A stretch of DNA of 64,000 nucleotides from Nesterenkonia halophila (GTDB lineage Bacteria; Actinomycetota; Actinomycetes; Actinomycetales; Micrococcaceae). The stretch spans positions 62,001-126,000 of the forward strand of contig NZ_WIAX01000009.1 in the NCBI RefSeq assembly GCF_009467795.1, written 5' to 3'. Shown here piece by piece: positions 38,020 through 46,642 of the stretch. Every line of letters begins with the position of its first letter. The first letter of the stretch is position 1. The notes beneath the pieces were generated by a model. The model did not search any database. It was not told the DNA's origin and was given only the letters and a program-made list of their open reading frames with translations. The position numbers and the translations under genes are program-made.

Positions 38020-39869
38020 AGGCGATCATCCTGATGTTCGACAGCCTCAACCGGCACGCGCTGCCGGCCTACCGGGGCACCATGGTCGACGCGCCGAACT
38101 TCGCGCGGCTGGCGTCCTCGGCGGCGACGTTCGAGAACTTCTATGCCGGCTCGATGCCGTGCATGCCCGCTCGCCGTGAGATGCACACCGGCCGGTACAA
38201 CTTCCTGCACCGCAGCTGGGGTCCGCTGGAGCCCTTCGACGACTCGATGCCGCAGATGCTGCGCGATGCCGGCATCCACACGCACCTGGTCTCGGACCAC
38301 CCCCACTACTGGGAGGACGGCGGCGGGACCTTCCACACCCGCTACACCACCTGGGAGTGCTTCCGCGGGCAGGAGGGCGACCCGTGGAAGGGCGTGGTCT
38401 CCGCCGGCGTCGCCGGGGCGGACTTCAAGACGGCGATCCGCGGCCAGGATGCCGTCAACCGGACCTATATGCCGACCACCGCCGAGCACACTCAGACGCG
38501 CACCGTCGACGCCGGACTGCATTTCCTCGACGTCAACGCCGCCGACGACGACTGGATGTTGCAGATCGAGCTCTTCGACCCGCATGAGCCGTTCTTCACC
38601 CATGACGACTATCGCTCCCGCCACCTGGACGCCGAGCAGATGAGTGCCGAGCGCTTCGACTGGCCGGGGTACCAGAAGGTCACCGAGCCCGAAGACCAGG
38701 CCGAGCGCGCCCGTCGCGAGTACGCCTCGCTGGTGTCGATGTGCGACGACACTCTGGGCCGCGTGCTCGACGCGATGGACGCCCACGACCTCTGGAAAGA
38801 CACGCTGCTGATCGTCAACACCGATCACGGCTTCCTGCTCGGCGAGCACGGATGGTGGGCGAAGTCCGTCCAGCCGTGGTTCAACGAGCTGGTGCATCTG
38901 CCGATGTTCCTCTGGGATCCGCGCACCGGCGGTGCGGACACCCGCCGCGGGGATCTGGCCCAGACCATCGACATCGCCCCGACGATGCTGCGTCACTTCG
39001 GGCTGGAGCCCACTGAGGACATGCAGGGCCGCGACCTCGCCGTCGTCGGCCCGGACGCCGGGGACGGAGCCAGGCAGTCCGACGGCGACGGCGCGGGCGA
39101 CGACGCCGGCGCAGGTCGGGGTGCCGACGCCGGCCGCGAGGCCGCCCTCTTCGGCGTCCACGGCGGGCACGTGAACATCACCGACGGCCGCTACGTCTAC
39201 ATGCGCTCCAGCGTCTCCGCGGAGAACCAGCCGCTGGAGGAGTTCACGCTGATGCCCACCCATATGCGGTCGCGCTTCGCTCCGGCTGAGCTCACCGACT
39301 GGGAGCCGGTCGAGCCGTTCAGCTTCACCAAGCAGGTGCGGACCATGCGGATCCCGACTGCGGCCGGCTGGCTGAACTCCTGGCGGCACGGCACGCTGCT
39401 CTACGACCTGGAGGCCGACCCACGACAGGAGCATCCGCTGCAGGACGACGAGCTCGAGCTGCGCATGGCGCGGATGCTGGTCGACACGCTGCGTGCGTCG
39501 GAGGCGCCGCGGAGTCAGTTCGAGCGTCTCGGTCTCCCGGCCGACGGGGAGGTGACCGTCGAGCATCTGCTGGTCGCCGAGCATGCCGAGCGCGCGGCGG
39601 CGGTGGCTGAACCGCTGCCGCCCGCCGAGGCGCTGCCCGACGTCGTCGCGCGTCGACCGCTGCCGGAGCTGCTGGCGGTTCCGGAGGGTGCACGGGCCGT
39701 GGAGGCCTGGGCACCTGATCTGGTCCGTACGGAGACGGTGAACGTCCCCGGCGGGGTCACCCTGCTGGACCTGGCGGCCTTCGGTGCGGTGACGGCCGCC
39801 CAGCTGCGCGGGATCGCCGAGGCGCTCGTCGACAGGTCCGTGGGGGAGTCTCTCGGTCAGCTGCAGTGA
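38016..39869 (+). CDS. Cys-type sulfatase (formylglycine-dependent)
   Basis: 617 residues; hydrolyses a sulfate ester. C49 in CMPARREMHTGR is the site converted to formylglycine (C-x-P-x-R). N-terminal metal ligands are in ILMFDSLNRHAL (D9), and NTDHGFLLGEHGWWAK near 268 provides the second metal/His cluster. No signal peptide is visible, so it is cytoplasmic and depends on import, consistent with the divergent MFS gene. A Gly/Asp/Ala-rich insertion at about 345-375 is unusual. A formylglycine-generating enzyme is not in this window. The GTG start overlaps the PadR stop. Confidence 0.93.
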   Translation: MKAIILMFDSLNRHALPAYRGTMVDAPNFARLASSAATFENFYAGSMPCMPARREMHTGRYNFLHRSWGPLEPFDDSMPQMLRDAGIHTHLVSDHPHYWEDGGGTFHTRYTTWECFRGQEGDPWKGVVSAGVAGADFKTAIRGQDAVNRTYMPTTAEHTQTRTVDAGLHFLDVNAADDDWMLQIELFDPHEPFFTHDDYRSRHLDAEQMSAERFDWPGYQKVTEPEDQAERARREYASLVSMCDDTLGRVLDAMDAHDLWKDTLLIVNTDHGFLLGEHGWWAKSVQPWFNELVHLPMFLWDPRTGGADTRRGDLAQTIDIAPTMLRHFGLEPTEDMQGRDLAVVGPDAGDGARQSDGDGAGDDAGAGRGADAGREAALFGVHGGHVNITDGRYVYMRSSVSAENQPLEEFTLMPTHMRSRFAPAELTDWEPVEPFSFTKQVRTMRIPTAAGWLNSWRHGTLLYDLEADPRQEHPLQDDELELRMARMLVDTLRASEAPRSQFERLGLPADGEVTVEHLLVAEHAERAAAVAEPLPPAEALPDVVARRPLPELLAVPEGARAVEAWAPDLVRTETVNVPGGVTLLDLAAFGAVTAAQLRGIAEALVDRSVGESLGQLQ

Positions 39870-39953
39870 GGCGTGATGCCTGAACAGCTGGACCGGGAGG
39901 CGCGGCACATCGCTGCGCGGCCTCACTCCTCACCGCCTCGGGGAGGCCCAGTT

Positions 39954-40985
39954 TCATCGTCCCAACGTCGACTCGCGCGGAACGAGCCGCGGGCGCACCT
40001 GGTGGACGCCGGGGCTGGATTCACCGTCGACGGCCTGCAGCAGCAGCTCCACTGATCGCCGCCCGATCTCCTCGAGCTCCATGTCGACAGTGGTCAGCGG
40101 CGGGCGGGAGGCCAGTGACATCACCTGCCAGTCGTCATAGCCGGTCACGGCCACGTCACCGGGCACCTCCAGGCCGAGTTCGCGGAGCCGGTCGGTGCCG
40201 CCGCGGGCCAGCTGGTCGGAGGCGAACACTACGGCGTCGACAGAATCGGGGTCTCCGGCCTGCAGCAGTCCGTCGCCGATGAGCGCGTCGACGGCGTGTC
40301 GTCCCCAGCGCTCGCTCCATTCGCCATGCTGTGGGCCGCCGACCATGCTGAGTCCATGGGTCTCGGCGGCGGCCAACGTGGCCTCATGCCGAATCCGCGA
40401 GGAGAACTGGTCGCCGCGTCCCCCGACGAAGGTCAGCCGGCGTCGGCCGATGGACCGCAGATGGTCGACGACCTGCGCCATGCCGTTCCAGTCGTCGCCG
40501 ACCACCGAGGTGTCGCCGTCGACGGCCGATGGGGCGAAGGCGTAGACCACCGGCACCGAGGTGCCGATCGACTCACGCGGCTCCGCAGTGCGGCCGGTGA
40601 CGATGATGCCGTCGACCCGCCGGCTGATCAGGGAGCGGATGTGGTGCTGTTCGCGGATCGGGTCGTGTCGCGCGGTCGCCAGCAGTGCGGAGATCTGTCC
40701 GGCCAGCAGAGCGTTCTCGGCACCGAGGACCACCGGCAGCGAGAAGCGGCCGACCGTGTCGCTGGAGAGCAGACCGACGGTGAAGGTGCGGCCGCCGTGC
40801 ATCGACTGCGCGCCGGCGTGCGGGACGAAGCCGAGCTTCTCGGCGGCCTCGCGCACACGGTCCCGCGTCTCAGTGGTCAGGCTGCCGGTGTCGTTGAGCG
40901 CTTTGGATGCCGTGCTGGGGGATACGCCGGCCAATGCGGCGACGTCGACGAGGCGCGTCGGCCGAGGCGGTGACGTGTCGGTCAT
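39954..40985 (-). CDS. LacI-family transcriptional regulator
   Basis: 343 residues. The N-terminal helix-turn-helix and hinge read RLVDVAALAGVSPSTASKALNDTGSLTTETRDRVREAAEKLGF; the rest is a periplasmic-binding-protein-like sugar sensor ending in PPLTTVDMELEEIGRRSVELLLQAV. ATG 40985 with GGAGGAGAG upstream is chosen over a start at 41030. It is divergent from the GH127 gene; GGAAAACGTG-type sites lie in front of both genes, so it likely represses the cluster until an arabinose-containing sugar binds. Confidence 0.93.
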   Translation of the reverse strand: MTDTSPPRPTRLVDVAALAGVSPSTASKALNDTGSLTTETRDRVREAAEKLGFVPHAGAQSMHGGRTFTVGLLSSDTVGRFSLPVVLGAENALLAGQISALLATARHDPIREQHHIRSLISRRVDGIIVTGRTAEPRESIGTSVPVVYAFAPSAVDGDTSVVGDDWNGMAQVVDHLRSIGRRRLTFVGGRGDQFSSRIRHEATLAAAETHGLSMVGGPQHGEWSERWGRHAVDALIGDGLLQAGDPDSVDAVVFASDQLARGGTDRLRELGLEVPGDVAVTGYDDWQVMSLASRPPLTTVDMELEEIGRRSVELLLQAVDGESSPGVHQVRPRLVPRESTLGR

Positions 40986-41016
40986 GGGCTCTCCTCCAGC
41001 GGGCGGTGTTCGGATC

Positions 41017-41034
41017 AAACGTGCTGGCACGTTT
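41017..41034. promoter_or_regulatory. LacI-type operator near the regulator gene
   Basis: AAACGTGC-TG-GCACGTTT is a perfect 8-bp inverted repeat 32 nt upstream of the LacI start. A second related half-site (GGAAAACGCAC on the minus strand) follows at about 41039-41049. Confidence 0.65.
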
Positions 41035-41156
41035 TCCTGTGCGTTTTCCGGAAAGATTCACGGGCGGCGGGCCGGTGGCAGAGAGTCTAGACGATGCGTC
41101 GACGCGATCCTCACACATGTCGATGCCCGCAGAGTGATGGAATCCGCTCGAGACCG

Positions 41157-41185
41157 TTGACACGTCATGTGGACCTCTCTAAGCT
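41157..41185 (+). promoter_or_regulatory. Promoter of the GH127 operon
   Basis: TTGACA and TAAGCT are separated by exactly 17 nt. Transcription would start near 41192, within the adjacent operator-like sequence. Confidence 0.7.
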
Positions 41186-41188
41186 CAA

Positions 41189-41202
41189 GGAAAACGTGTT
41201 CC
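41189..41202. promoter_or_regulatory. LacI-type operator over the GH127 start site
   Basis: GGAAAACGTGTTCC is almost palindromic and shares GGAAAACGTG with the site at 41028-41038 (minus strand). It lies at the expected +1. Confidence 0.55.
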
Positions 41203-41260
41203 TATGATTTCCGGCACATGCGCAGGATCGGTGCCCGACCTCACCAACTGAAGGAGACCC

Positions 41261-43168
41261 ATGGCCACGACCAGCGCCGCGTCCACGATCGGTCCCGCTG
41301 TGCCCACCTCCGCCGCCGCAGTGCGGCTGCGACCGGTCGGACTGGACGACGTCCACGTCACCGCCGGGCTGTGGCACCAGCGGGCGGAGGTCAACCGCAC
41401 CGCCACTGTCCCGGCCGGGCTGCGGCAGCTGCGCGCGGCCGACAACGTGCAGAACCTGGAGATCGTCGCCGGCCGGGCCGAAGGCGAGGCACGCGGCCCC
41501 ATCTTCGCCGACTCGGACATCCACAAATGGCTGGAGGCCGCCGCCTGGGAGTATGGGCGCAGCGGCGGGCAGGAGCTGATGGAGGCGATGCTCGACCTCA
41601 CCGCCTCGCTGGCCGAGGCCCAGGCCGAGGACGGCTATCTGAACTCGGTGGTCCAGCTGCGCGAGGGCGCCCGCTACGCGAATCTCCCCTGGAGTCATGA
41701 GCACTACTGCGCCGGCCACCTGATCCAGGCCGCCCTCGCCTTCTCCCGCACCACGGGCCGTACCGAGCTGCTCGACGTCGCCGTGCGCTTCGCCGATCAT
41801 CTGGTCGCGACCTTCGGCCCCGACGGCATCCGCGACGTCGACGGCCACCCGGTCATCGAGATGGCCCTGGTCGAGCTCTACCGCGAGACCGGCACGCGGG
41901 CGTATCTGGACCTGGCGGCCTGGTTCGTCGACGCGCGCGGCCACGGGAACATCGCCGGCCATGGTCATGAACCGACCTACTTCTCCGATCGCGTCCCGGT
42001 GCGGGAGGCCAGCACCGTGGAAGGGCACGCCGTCCGGGCGGTGTACCTGGCCGCCGGCGCGGCCGACGTCGCCGTCGAGACCGGCGACGTCGAGCTGCTG
42101 GAGACGTTGAAGATCCAGTTCGACGCGATGGTCGGCACCAAGCAGTACGTCACCGGCGGGCTGGGTTCCCGCTGGGAGGGGGAGGCCTTCGGCGATCCCT
42201 ACGAGCTGCCCAACGACCGCGCCTACGCCGAGACCTGTGCGGCGATCGGCGGAGTGCAGTGGGCCTGGCGCATGCTGCTGGCCACCGGCGAGTCCCGCTA
42301 CGCCGACCAGATCGAACTGATGCTCTACAACGGCATGCTCGCAGGCGTCTCGCTGACCGGCACCGAGTTCTTCTACGTGAATGCGCTCCACCTTCGCGAG
42401 GACGCCCATCCGGATGAGGAGCGCAGTCCGGCCCACGGGCGCCGCGGCTGGTTCGACTGCGCCTGCTGCCCGCCGAACGTGATGCGCACGCTCTCCAGTC
42501 TGGAAGGGCTGATCGCCACCACCGGCGACGACGAGAGCGTGCCGAGCCTGCAGATCCACCAGTTCGCACCGGGCCGGATCCAGGCCGCCGACTGCACTGT
42601 CGAGGTCGAGACGGACTACCCCTGGAACGGCGAGATCCGCCTGACCATCCAGCAGGCGCCGGTGCACGACGTCGCGGTGATGCTGCGCGTGCCCGCCTGG
42701 GCCGAGGGCGCCACCCTCGACGGCGAGCCGGTCGCCGCCGGCGGCTATGCCGCTGCGACCCGGACGTGGTCGCCGGGAGAGACGCTGACGCTGTTGTTGC
42801 CGATGACTCCGCGCTTCGTCCGCGCCCATCCCCGCGTCGACGCCGCCCGCGGCAGTGTGGCGCTGCTGCGCGGCCCGCTGGTCCACGCCTTCGAAGCCGG
42901 CGACCAGGCCGAGGGCGTGGTCCTGGACGATGTGTCCCTCGACCCGAACGCCGAGGTCACCGCCGAGCCCCGGCCCGAGCTGCTCGACGGAGTCACCCTG
43001 CTGCGCACCTCAGGACGCCGGCACCGGGCGAGCGCCGCCGTCGATGCCGCCGGCACCGCCAGGGCCGCCGGCGGTGGGGGAGACCCGGTGTCGCTGACCG
43101 CTGTGCCCTACTTCGCCTGGGCGAACCGTGGCCCGCAGGCGATGCGCGTCTGGATCCCGACCAGCTGA
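41261..43168 (+). CDS. Beta-L-arabinofuranosidase-like glycoside hydrolase, GH127 (DUF1680)
   Basis: 635 residues; GH127 enzymes release beta-linked L-arabinofuranose. The zinc/cysteine site is present: E324-T-C326 and C400-A-C402-C403 in WFDCACCPPN, matching Glu338/Cys340 and Cys415/417/418 of the Bifidobacterium enzyme HypBA1 in spacing, which makes C402 the likely nucleophile. No signal peptide is seen, so it works on imported sugars. It heads an operon with a binding lipoprotein and two permeases and is controlled by the divergent LacI regulator. Other GH127 specificities cannot be excluded. Confidence 0.92.
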   Translation: MATTSAASTIGPAVPTSAAAVRLRPVGLDDVHVTAGLWHQRAEVNRTATVPAGLRQLRAADNVQNLEIVAGRAEGEARGPIFADSDIHKWLEAAAWEYGRSGGQELMEAMLDLTASLAEAQAEDGYLNSVVQLREGARYANLPWSHEHYCAGHLIQAALAFSRTTGRTELLDVAVRFADHLVATFGPDGIRDVDGHPVIEMALVELYRETGTRAYLDLAAWFVDARGHGNIAGHGHEPTYFSDRVPVREASTVEGHAVRAVYLAAGAADVAVETGDVELLETLKIQFDAMVGTKQYVTGGLGSRWEGEAFGDPYELPNDRAYAETCAAIGGVQWAWRMLLATGESRYADQIELMLYNGMLAGVSLTGTEFFYVNALHLREDAHPDEERSPAHGRRGWFDCACCPPNVMRTLSSLEGLIATTGDDESVPSLQIHQFAPGRIQAADCTVEVETDYPWNGEIRLTIQQAPVHDVAVMLRVPAWAEGATLDGEPVAAGGYAAATRTWSPGETLTLLLPMTPRFVRAHPRVDAARGSVALLRGPLVHAFEAGDQAEGVVLDDVSLDPNAEVTAEPRPELLDGVTLLRTSGRRHRASAAVDAAGTARAAGGGGDPVSLTAVPYFAWANRGPQAMRVWIPTS

Positions 43169-43198
43169 GCGACTGCACTGTAGAGAAAGTGAGCAGCG

Positions 43199-44506
43199 AT
43201 GCACCTCTCCCGACGCACGTTCTTCGCCCTGGCCGGGCTCGGGGCGGTGGGTCTGGCCGGATGCAGCAACCGACTGCCGGCCGTGGACGTGACCGCCCCG
43301 GGCTTCGGCGATGGCGCCAGCGGGACCATCAATGTCTGGTGCCGCTCGGAGACCCAGGACGGCATCCAGACGATGGTCGAGGCCTTCCACCAGGCTCAGG
43401 ACCGGATCAGGATCCGGCTGACGCCGATTCCGGCGGGGCAGTACGTGACCAAGCTGGCCACCGCCATCCGCGGGTCCCGGCCGCCTGACCTGGTCGACAT
43501 CGACGACATCAACTCCGCGCTGTTCTTCTACCGGGACGTCTTCAGCGACATCACCCCTCTGGTGGACGAGCTGCCGTACAAGGGTCAGCTCAGTCCCGGT
43601 CACCTCGGGCTGGCCACGCGGGAGGACCGCTACTACGGGGTCCCCTTCCTCGGTGACTTCTCCGTGCTGTTCTGCAACTCCGAGCTCTTCGACCGCGCCG
43701 GGGTGGACCTGGAGGAGACCACCGGCTCCTTCGACGGCTATCTTGAGGCCTCGCGGGCGATCAGCGCTCTGGGCGAGGACATTTCCGGATGGCTGTATCC
43801 GGGCAACGCCACCGGCGCGCTGGGCTTCACCGTCCAGCCGCACGTCTGGGCTGCCGACTCGCAGCTGATGGCCGGCGACGTCGGCGATCAGCAGGGCGAC
43901 ATCCTCGGCAACGAGCCGCTGCGCCGGACCCTGGAGATGATGCGGACTATGTGGACCGAGGGCCTGGTGCCTTCGGGCTCCTACGCCGACGACGCCTCGC
44001 GGTGGTACGCCGATTTCGTCGACGGCCGGATCGGGATGCTGCCCTGCTCCTACGGCTCGGTGGTGCCCAACGCGAGCGAGGAGCTGCTGGCCAAGACTGA
44101 GGTGCGGCTGCTGGCCGGACCGGACGGCGGGCAGGCCTTCTTCACCGGCGGGGACAACTTCTCGCTGCCCAATGGCAGCTCCAACCCCTCGGCGGCCTGG
44201 GAGTTCGTCCGCTTCTGCCTCGAGCTCGAGCAGCAGCAGAATCTGCCCGCCGGCGGCTTCGCCCCGATCCGTGGGGACGCGGCCACTGAGCAGTTCGCCG
44301 AGCAGTATCCGCTCATGGTCCCGCCGCTGGAGAGCATCGACGCCGGCTACGCGCCGCGGACGCTCTCCTACAGCCGTCTGTTCAACCAGAGTGACGGCCC
44401 GTGGTTGGAGATCTTCCGTCGGGCGGTCTTCGACGGTGAGATCGACGCCGCGCTCGAGGAGGGCCAGGACGGCTTCGACACAGTGCTGGAACAGGGGGAT
44501 GCATGA
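43199..44506 (+). CDS. Sugar ABC transporter substrate-binding lipoprotein (Tat-type signal)
   Basis: 435 residues. The N-terminus MHLSRRTFFALAGLGAVGLAGC combines a twin-arginine motif (SRRTFF) with a lipobox, so export as a folded lipoprotein via Tat is likely. The mature part is a family-1 extracellular solute-binding protein (GTINVWCRSETQDGIQTMVEAFHQAQDRIRI; PDLVDIDDINSALFF). It should bind beta-arabino-oligosaccharides, judging by the upstream GH127. The stop overlaps the next permease start by 4 nt. Confidence 0.92.
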   Translation: MHLSRRTFFALAGLGAVGLAGCSNRLPAVDVTAPGFGDGASGTINVWCRSETQDGIQTMVEAFHQAQDRIRIRLTPIPAGQYVTKLATAIRGSRPPDLVDIDDINSALFFYRDVFSDITPLVDELPYKGQLSPGHLGLATREDRYYGVPFLGDFSVLFCNSELFDRAGVDLEETTGSFDGYLEASRAISALGEDISGWLYPGNATGALGFTVQPHVWAADSQLMAGDVGDQQGDILGNEPLRRTLEMMRTMWTEGLVPSGSYADDASRWYADFVDGRIGMLPCSYGSVVPNASEELLAKTEVRLLAGPDGGQAFFTGGDNFSLPNGSSNPSAAWEFVRFCLELEQQQNLPAGGFAPIRGDAATEQFAEQYPLMVPPLESIDAGYAPRTLSYSRLFNQSDGPWLEIFRRAVFDGEIDAALEEGQDGFDTVLEQGDA

Positions 44507-45381
44507 GTGCTCAGAGTCTGACCCACCCGCCGCGCACCGGCCTGCTGCTGGTGCTGCCCGCCGTGGTCTTCTGCGTGGTCTTCGTCTTTGCGCCGCTGGC
44601 GGTGGCAGTGTTCATCTCGTTGCAGAACTTCCCGCTGATCGGCCCCTATGAGTTCGCCGGCCTGGAGAACTTCCGACTGGCGTTCACCGATCCCGGCTTC
44701 GGTCGCTCCATCCTCTACACCCTGCTCTACACCGCCATCGTCACCGGACCCATTCTGGCGGTGGGCTATCTGCTGGCGGTGGTCGTGCGCTCGAACCGCC
44801 GCGGCTCGACGTTGCTGCGCACCGTGTTCTTCATGCCTTTCGTGGTCGGGCTGACCACGATCAGCTTCATCACCTTACTGGAGGCTCAGCCGAACAGCGG
44901 CGCGATCAACATCCTGCTGAAGGCACTGGGATTCACCGACGGCTCGACCGCCTGGCTGGTCGACGGCGTACTGGCGACCATCCTGATCAGCGTGTTGGTG
45001 ATCTGGGGCGTCTCAGGGCTGACGATGATCCTGCTGATGTCGGCGATGCAGGGCATTCCGCGGGAGGTCTACGAGTCGGCCGAGATCGACGGCGCCTCCT
45101 GGTGGCAGACCGAGCGGATGGTGACCATCCCGATGATCCGCCGGGCGATCGCGATGAGCGTGATCATCTCGGTCATCGGGTCCTTCCTGGGCTTCACCCA
45201 GTTCTTCATCCTCACTCAGGGCGGTCCGGGATCGGAGACGACGACGGTGGTGCTCGCGATCTACCGGCGCGCCTTCGTGGATCTGCAGCTGGGGACGGCG
45301 ACGGCGATGTCGCTGATCCTGGTGGTGCTGACCGCGCTGGTGACCGCCTTCCAATTCTGGCTGCTGAGAGAACGGGACTGA
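44503..45381 (+). CDS. Sugar ABC transporter permease (MalF type)
   Basis: 292 residues, six membrane segments, with the EAA loop EVYESAEIDGASWWQTERMVTIP near residue 190. ATG 44503 overlaps the binding-protein stop (ATGA). Works with the next permease; no ATPase is encoded in the cluster. Confidence 0.93.
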   Translation: MSAQSLTHPPRTGLLLVLPAVVFCVVFVFAPLAVAVFISLQNFPLIGPYEFAGLENFRLAFTDPGFGRSILYTLLYTAIVTGPILAVGYLLAVVVRSNRRGSTLLRTVFFMPFVVGLTTISFITLLEAQPNSGAINILLKALGFTDGSTAWLVDGVLATILISVLVIWGVSGLTMILLMSAMQGIPREVYESAEIDGASWWQTERMVTIPMIRRAIAMSVIISVIGSFLGFTQFFILTQGGPGSETTTVVLAIYRRAFVDLQLGTATAMSLILVVLTALVTAFQFWLLRERD

Positions 45382-45390
45382 GGTGCCGCG

Positions 45391-46284
45391 ATGTCGACTG
45401 TGATCCGTATGCCCCGCCGCAGGACGGCGGCGAGCAGCGAACGCTCCACGCGCGAGACGCGCACCAAGCGCCTCCTCTACGTCGGCGGAGGCACGCTGGC
45501 CGCATTGGTCTTCGCGGTGCCGCTGGCCTTCGCCCTGGTGCGCTCGGTGCAGCCCAACGAAGTGGTCGTCCAGGCTCCGGAGTGGGGGACGTTCTTCGAC
45601 TTCACCTGGCAGAACTTCCAGCTTCTGGCTTCGCAGTCTGAGCTGGGCCGAGCTGTCGTCAACAGCCTGGTCGTCTCGCTCTCGACGGCGGTGCTGACTG
45701 CGGTGCTGGCCACTATGGCCGGATACGGCTTCGCGAAGTTCGCCTTCCGGATGCGCCCGTGGCTCTTCGGTGCGGTGCTGCTGACCATGATGATCCCGTT
45801 CCAGGCGATCCTGACTCCGCTGTACCTGCAGATGAACGTCATGGGGCTGACGGATTCGCTGATCGGGCTGATCCTCTTCTACTCCACAGTGAACCTGCCG
45901 TTCTGCGTGTTCGTCATGAGCAACTCCTTCGCCGCCGTCCCCGATGACCTGGAATCGGCGGCGCACGTCGACGGCGTCGGCACCTTCCGCATGCTGGTCT
46001 CAGTGCTGCGGCCCATGATCATCCCTGGAGTGGCCACCGCCGCCCTGTATGCGTTCCTGGCGTCCTGGACGGAGTTCCTGGCCGCGCTGACGTTCCTCAC
46101 CGACCAGGATCTCTACACCTTGCCGGTGAGCATGGTGAACCTGCAGCAGGGCGCCTACGGCGAGGTGAACTTCGGACTCATCGCCACCGGCGCCGTGGTG
46201 TCGATGATCCCGTGTGCGCTGCTCTACATCGCGCTGCAGAGGTTCTACGTGGCCGGGCTGGCGAGCGGGTCGATCAAGGGGTGA
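45391..46284 (+). CDS. Sugar ABC transporter permease (MalG type)
   Basis: 297 residues with a basic N-terminus (1-30), six membrane segments and EAA loop DLESAAHVDGVGTFRMLVSV near residue 190. It lies 9 nt after its partner and ends the LacI-controlled operon. The following DNA changes in base composition. Confidence 0.93.
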   Translation: MSTVIRMPRRRTAASSERSTRETRTKRLLYVGGGTLAALVFAVPLAFALVRSVQPNEVVVQAPEWGTFFDFTWQNFQLLASQSELGRAVVNSLVVSLSTAVLTAVLATMAGYGFAKFAFRMRPWLFGAVLLTMMIPFQAILTPLYLQMNVMGLTDSLIGLILFYSTVNLPFCVFVMSNSFAAVPDDLESAAHVDGVGTFRMLVSVLRPMIIPGVATAALYAFLASWTEFLAALTFLTDQDLYTLPVSMVNLQQGAYGEVNFGLIATGAVVSMIPCALLYIALQRFYVAGLASGSIKG

Positions 46285-46311
46285 CGAAGGGGCGTGACCT
46301 GGTCTCCCTGG

Positions 46312-46317
46312 TAGCGT
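46312..46317 (+). promoter_or_regulatory. Candidate -10 box for the MazG-like gene
   Basis: TAGCGT lies 7 nt before GTG 46325, which would make a leaderless transcript. No clear -35 is visible. Confidence 0.35.
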
Positions 46318-46324
46318 GAATCGA

Positions 46325-46642
46325 GTGGAAGACGTCACGCAGGAGCTCAGAGACTTCGTCGCCGAGCGCGACTGGAGCCAGTTCCATTCGCCGGAGAACC
46401 TGGCGAAGAGTATCTCTATCGAATCTGGGGAGCTTCTCGAGTGTTTCCAATGGTCGGGCACTGACTATGCTTCTGCCGACGTCCGTGACGAGCTCGCTGA
46501 TGTCTTGACCTATTGCCTGCTGCTGGCCGATCGTCTCGGCCTGGACTCGGAAGAGATCGTGCGGCAGAAGCTTCAGCGGACCAGAGAGAAGTACCCGGCC
46601 GACAAGTCACGTGGGCGGAGTACCAAATATGACCGCCTTTGA
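46325..46642 (+). CDS. MazG-like nucleotide pyrophosphohydrolase
   Basis: About 105 residues from GTG 46325 (GTG 46316 adds three). All-alpha NTP pyrophosphohydrolase fold: metal-binding helices are SIESGELLECFQW and RDELADVLTYCLLLADRLGL, with a C-terminal EKYPADKSRG. Such enzymes cleave (d)NTPs to monophosphates. It overlaps the downstream GIY-YIG/P-loop gene by 14 nt, so the two are co-produced. The region is less G+C-rich than the core genes, suggesting recent transfer. Confidence 0.88.
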   Translation: MEDVTQELRDFVAERDWSQFHSPENLAKSISIESGELLECFQWSGTDYASADVRDELADVLTYCLLLADRLGLDSEEIVRQKLQRTREKYPADKSRGRSTKYDRL

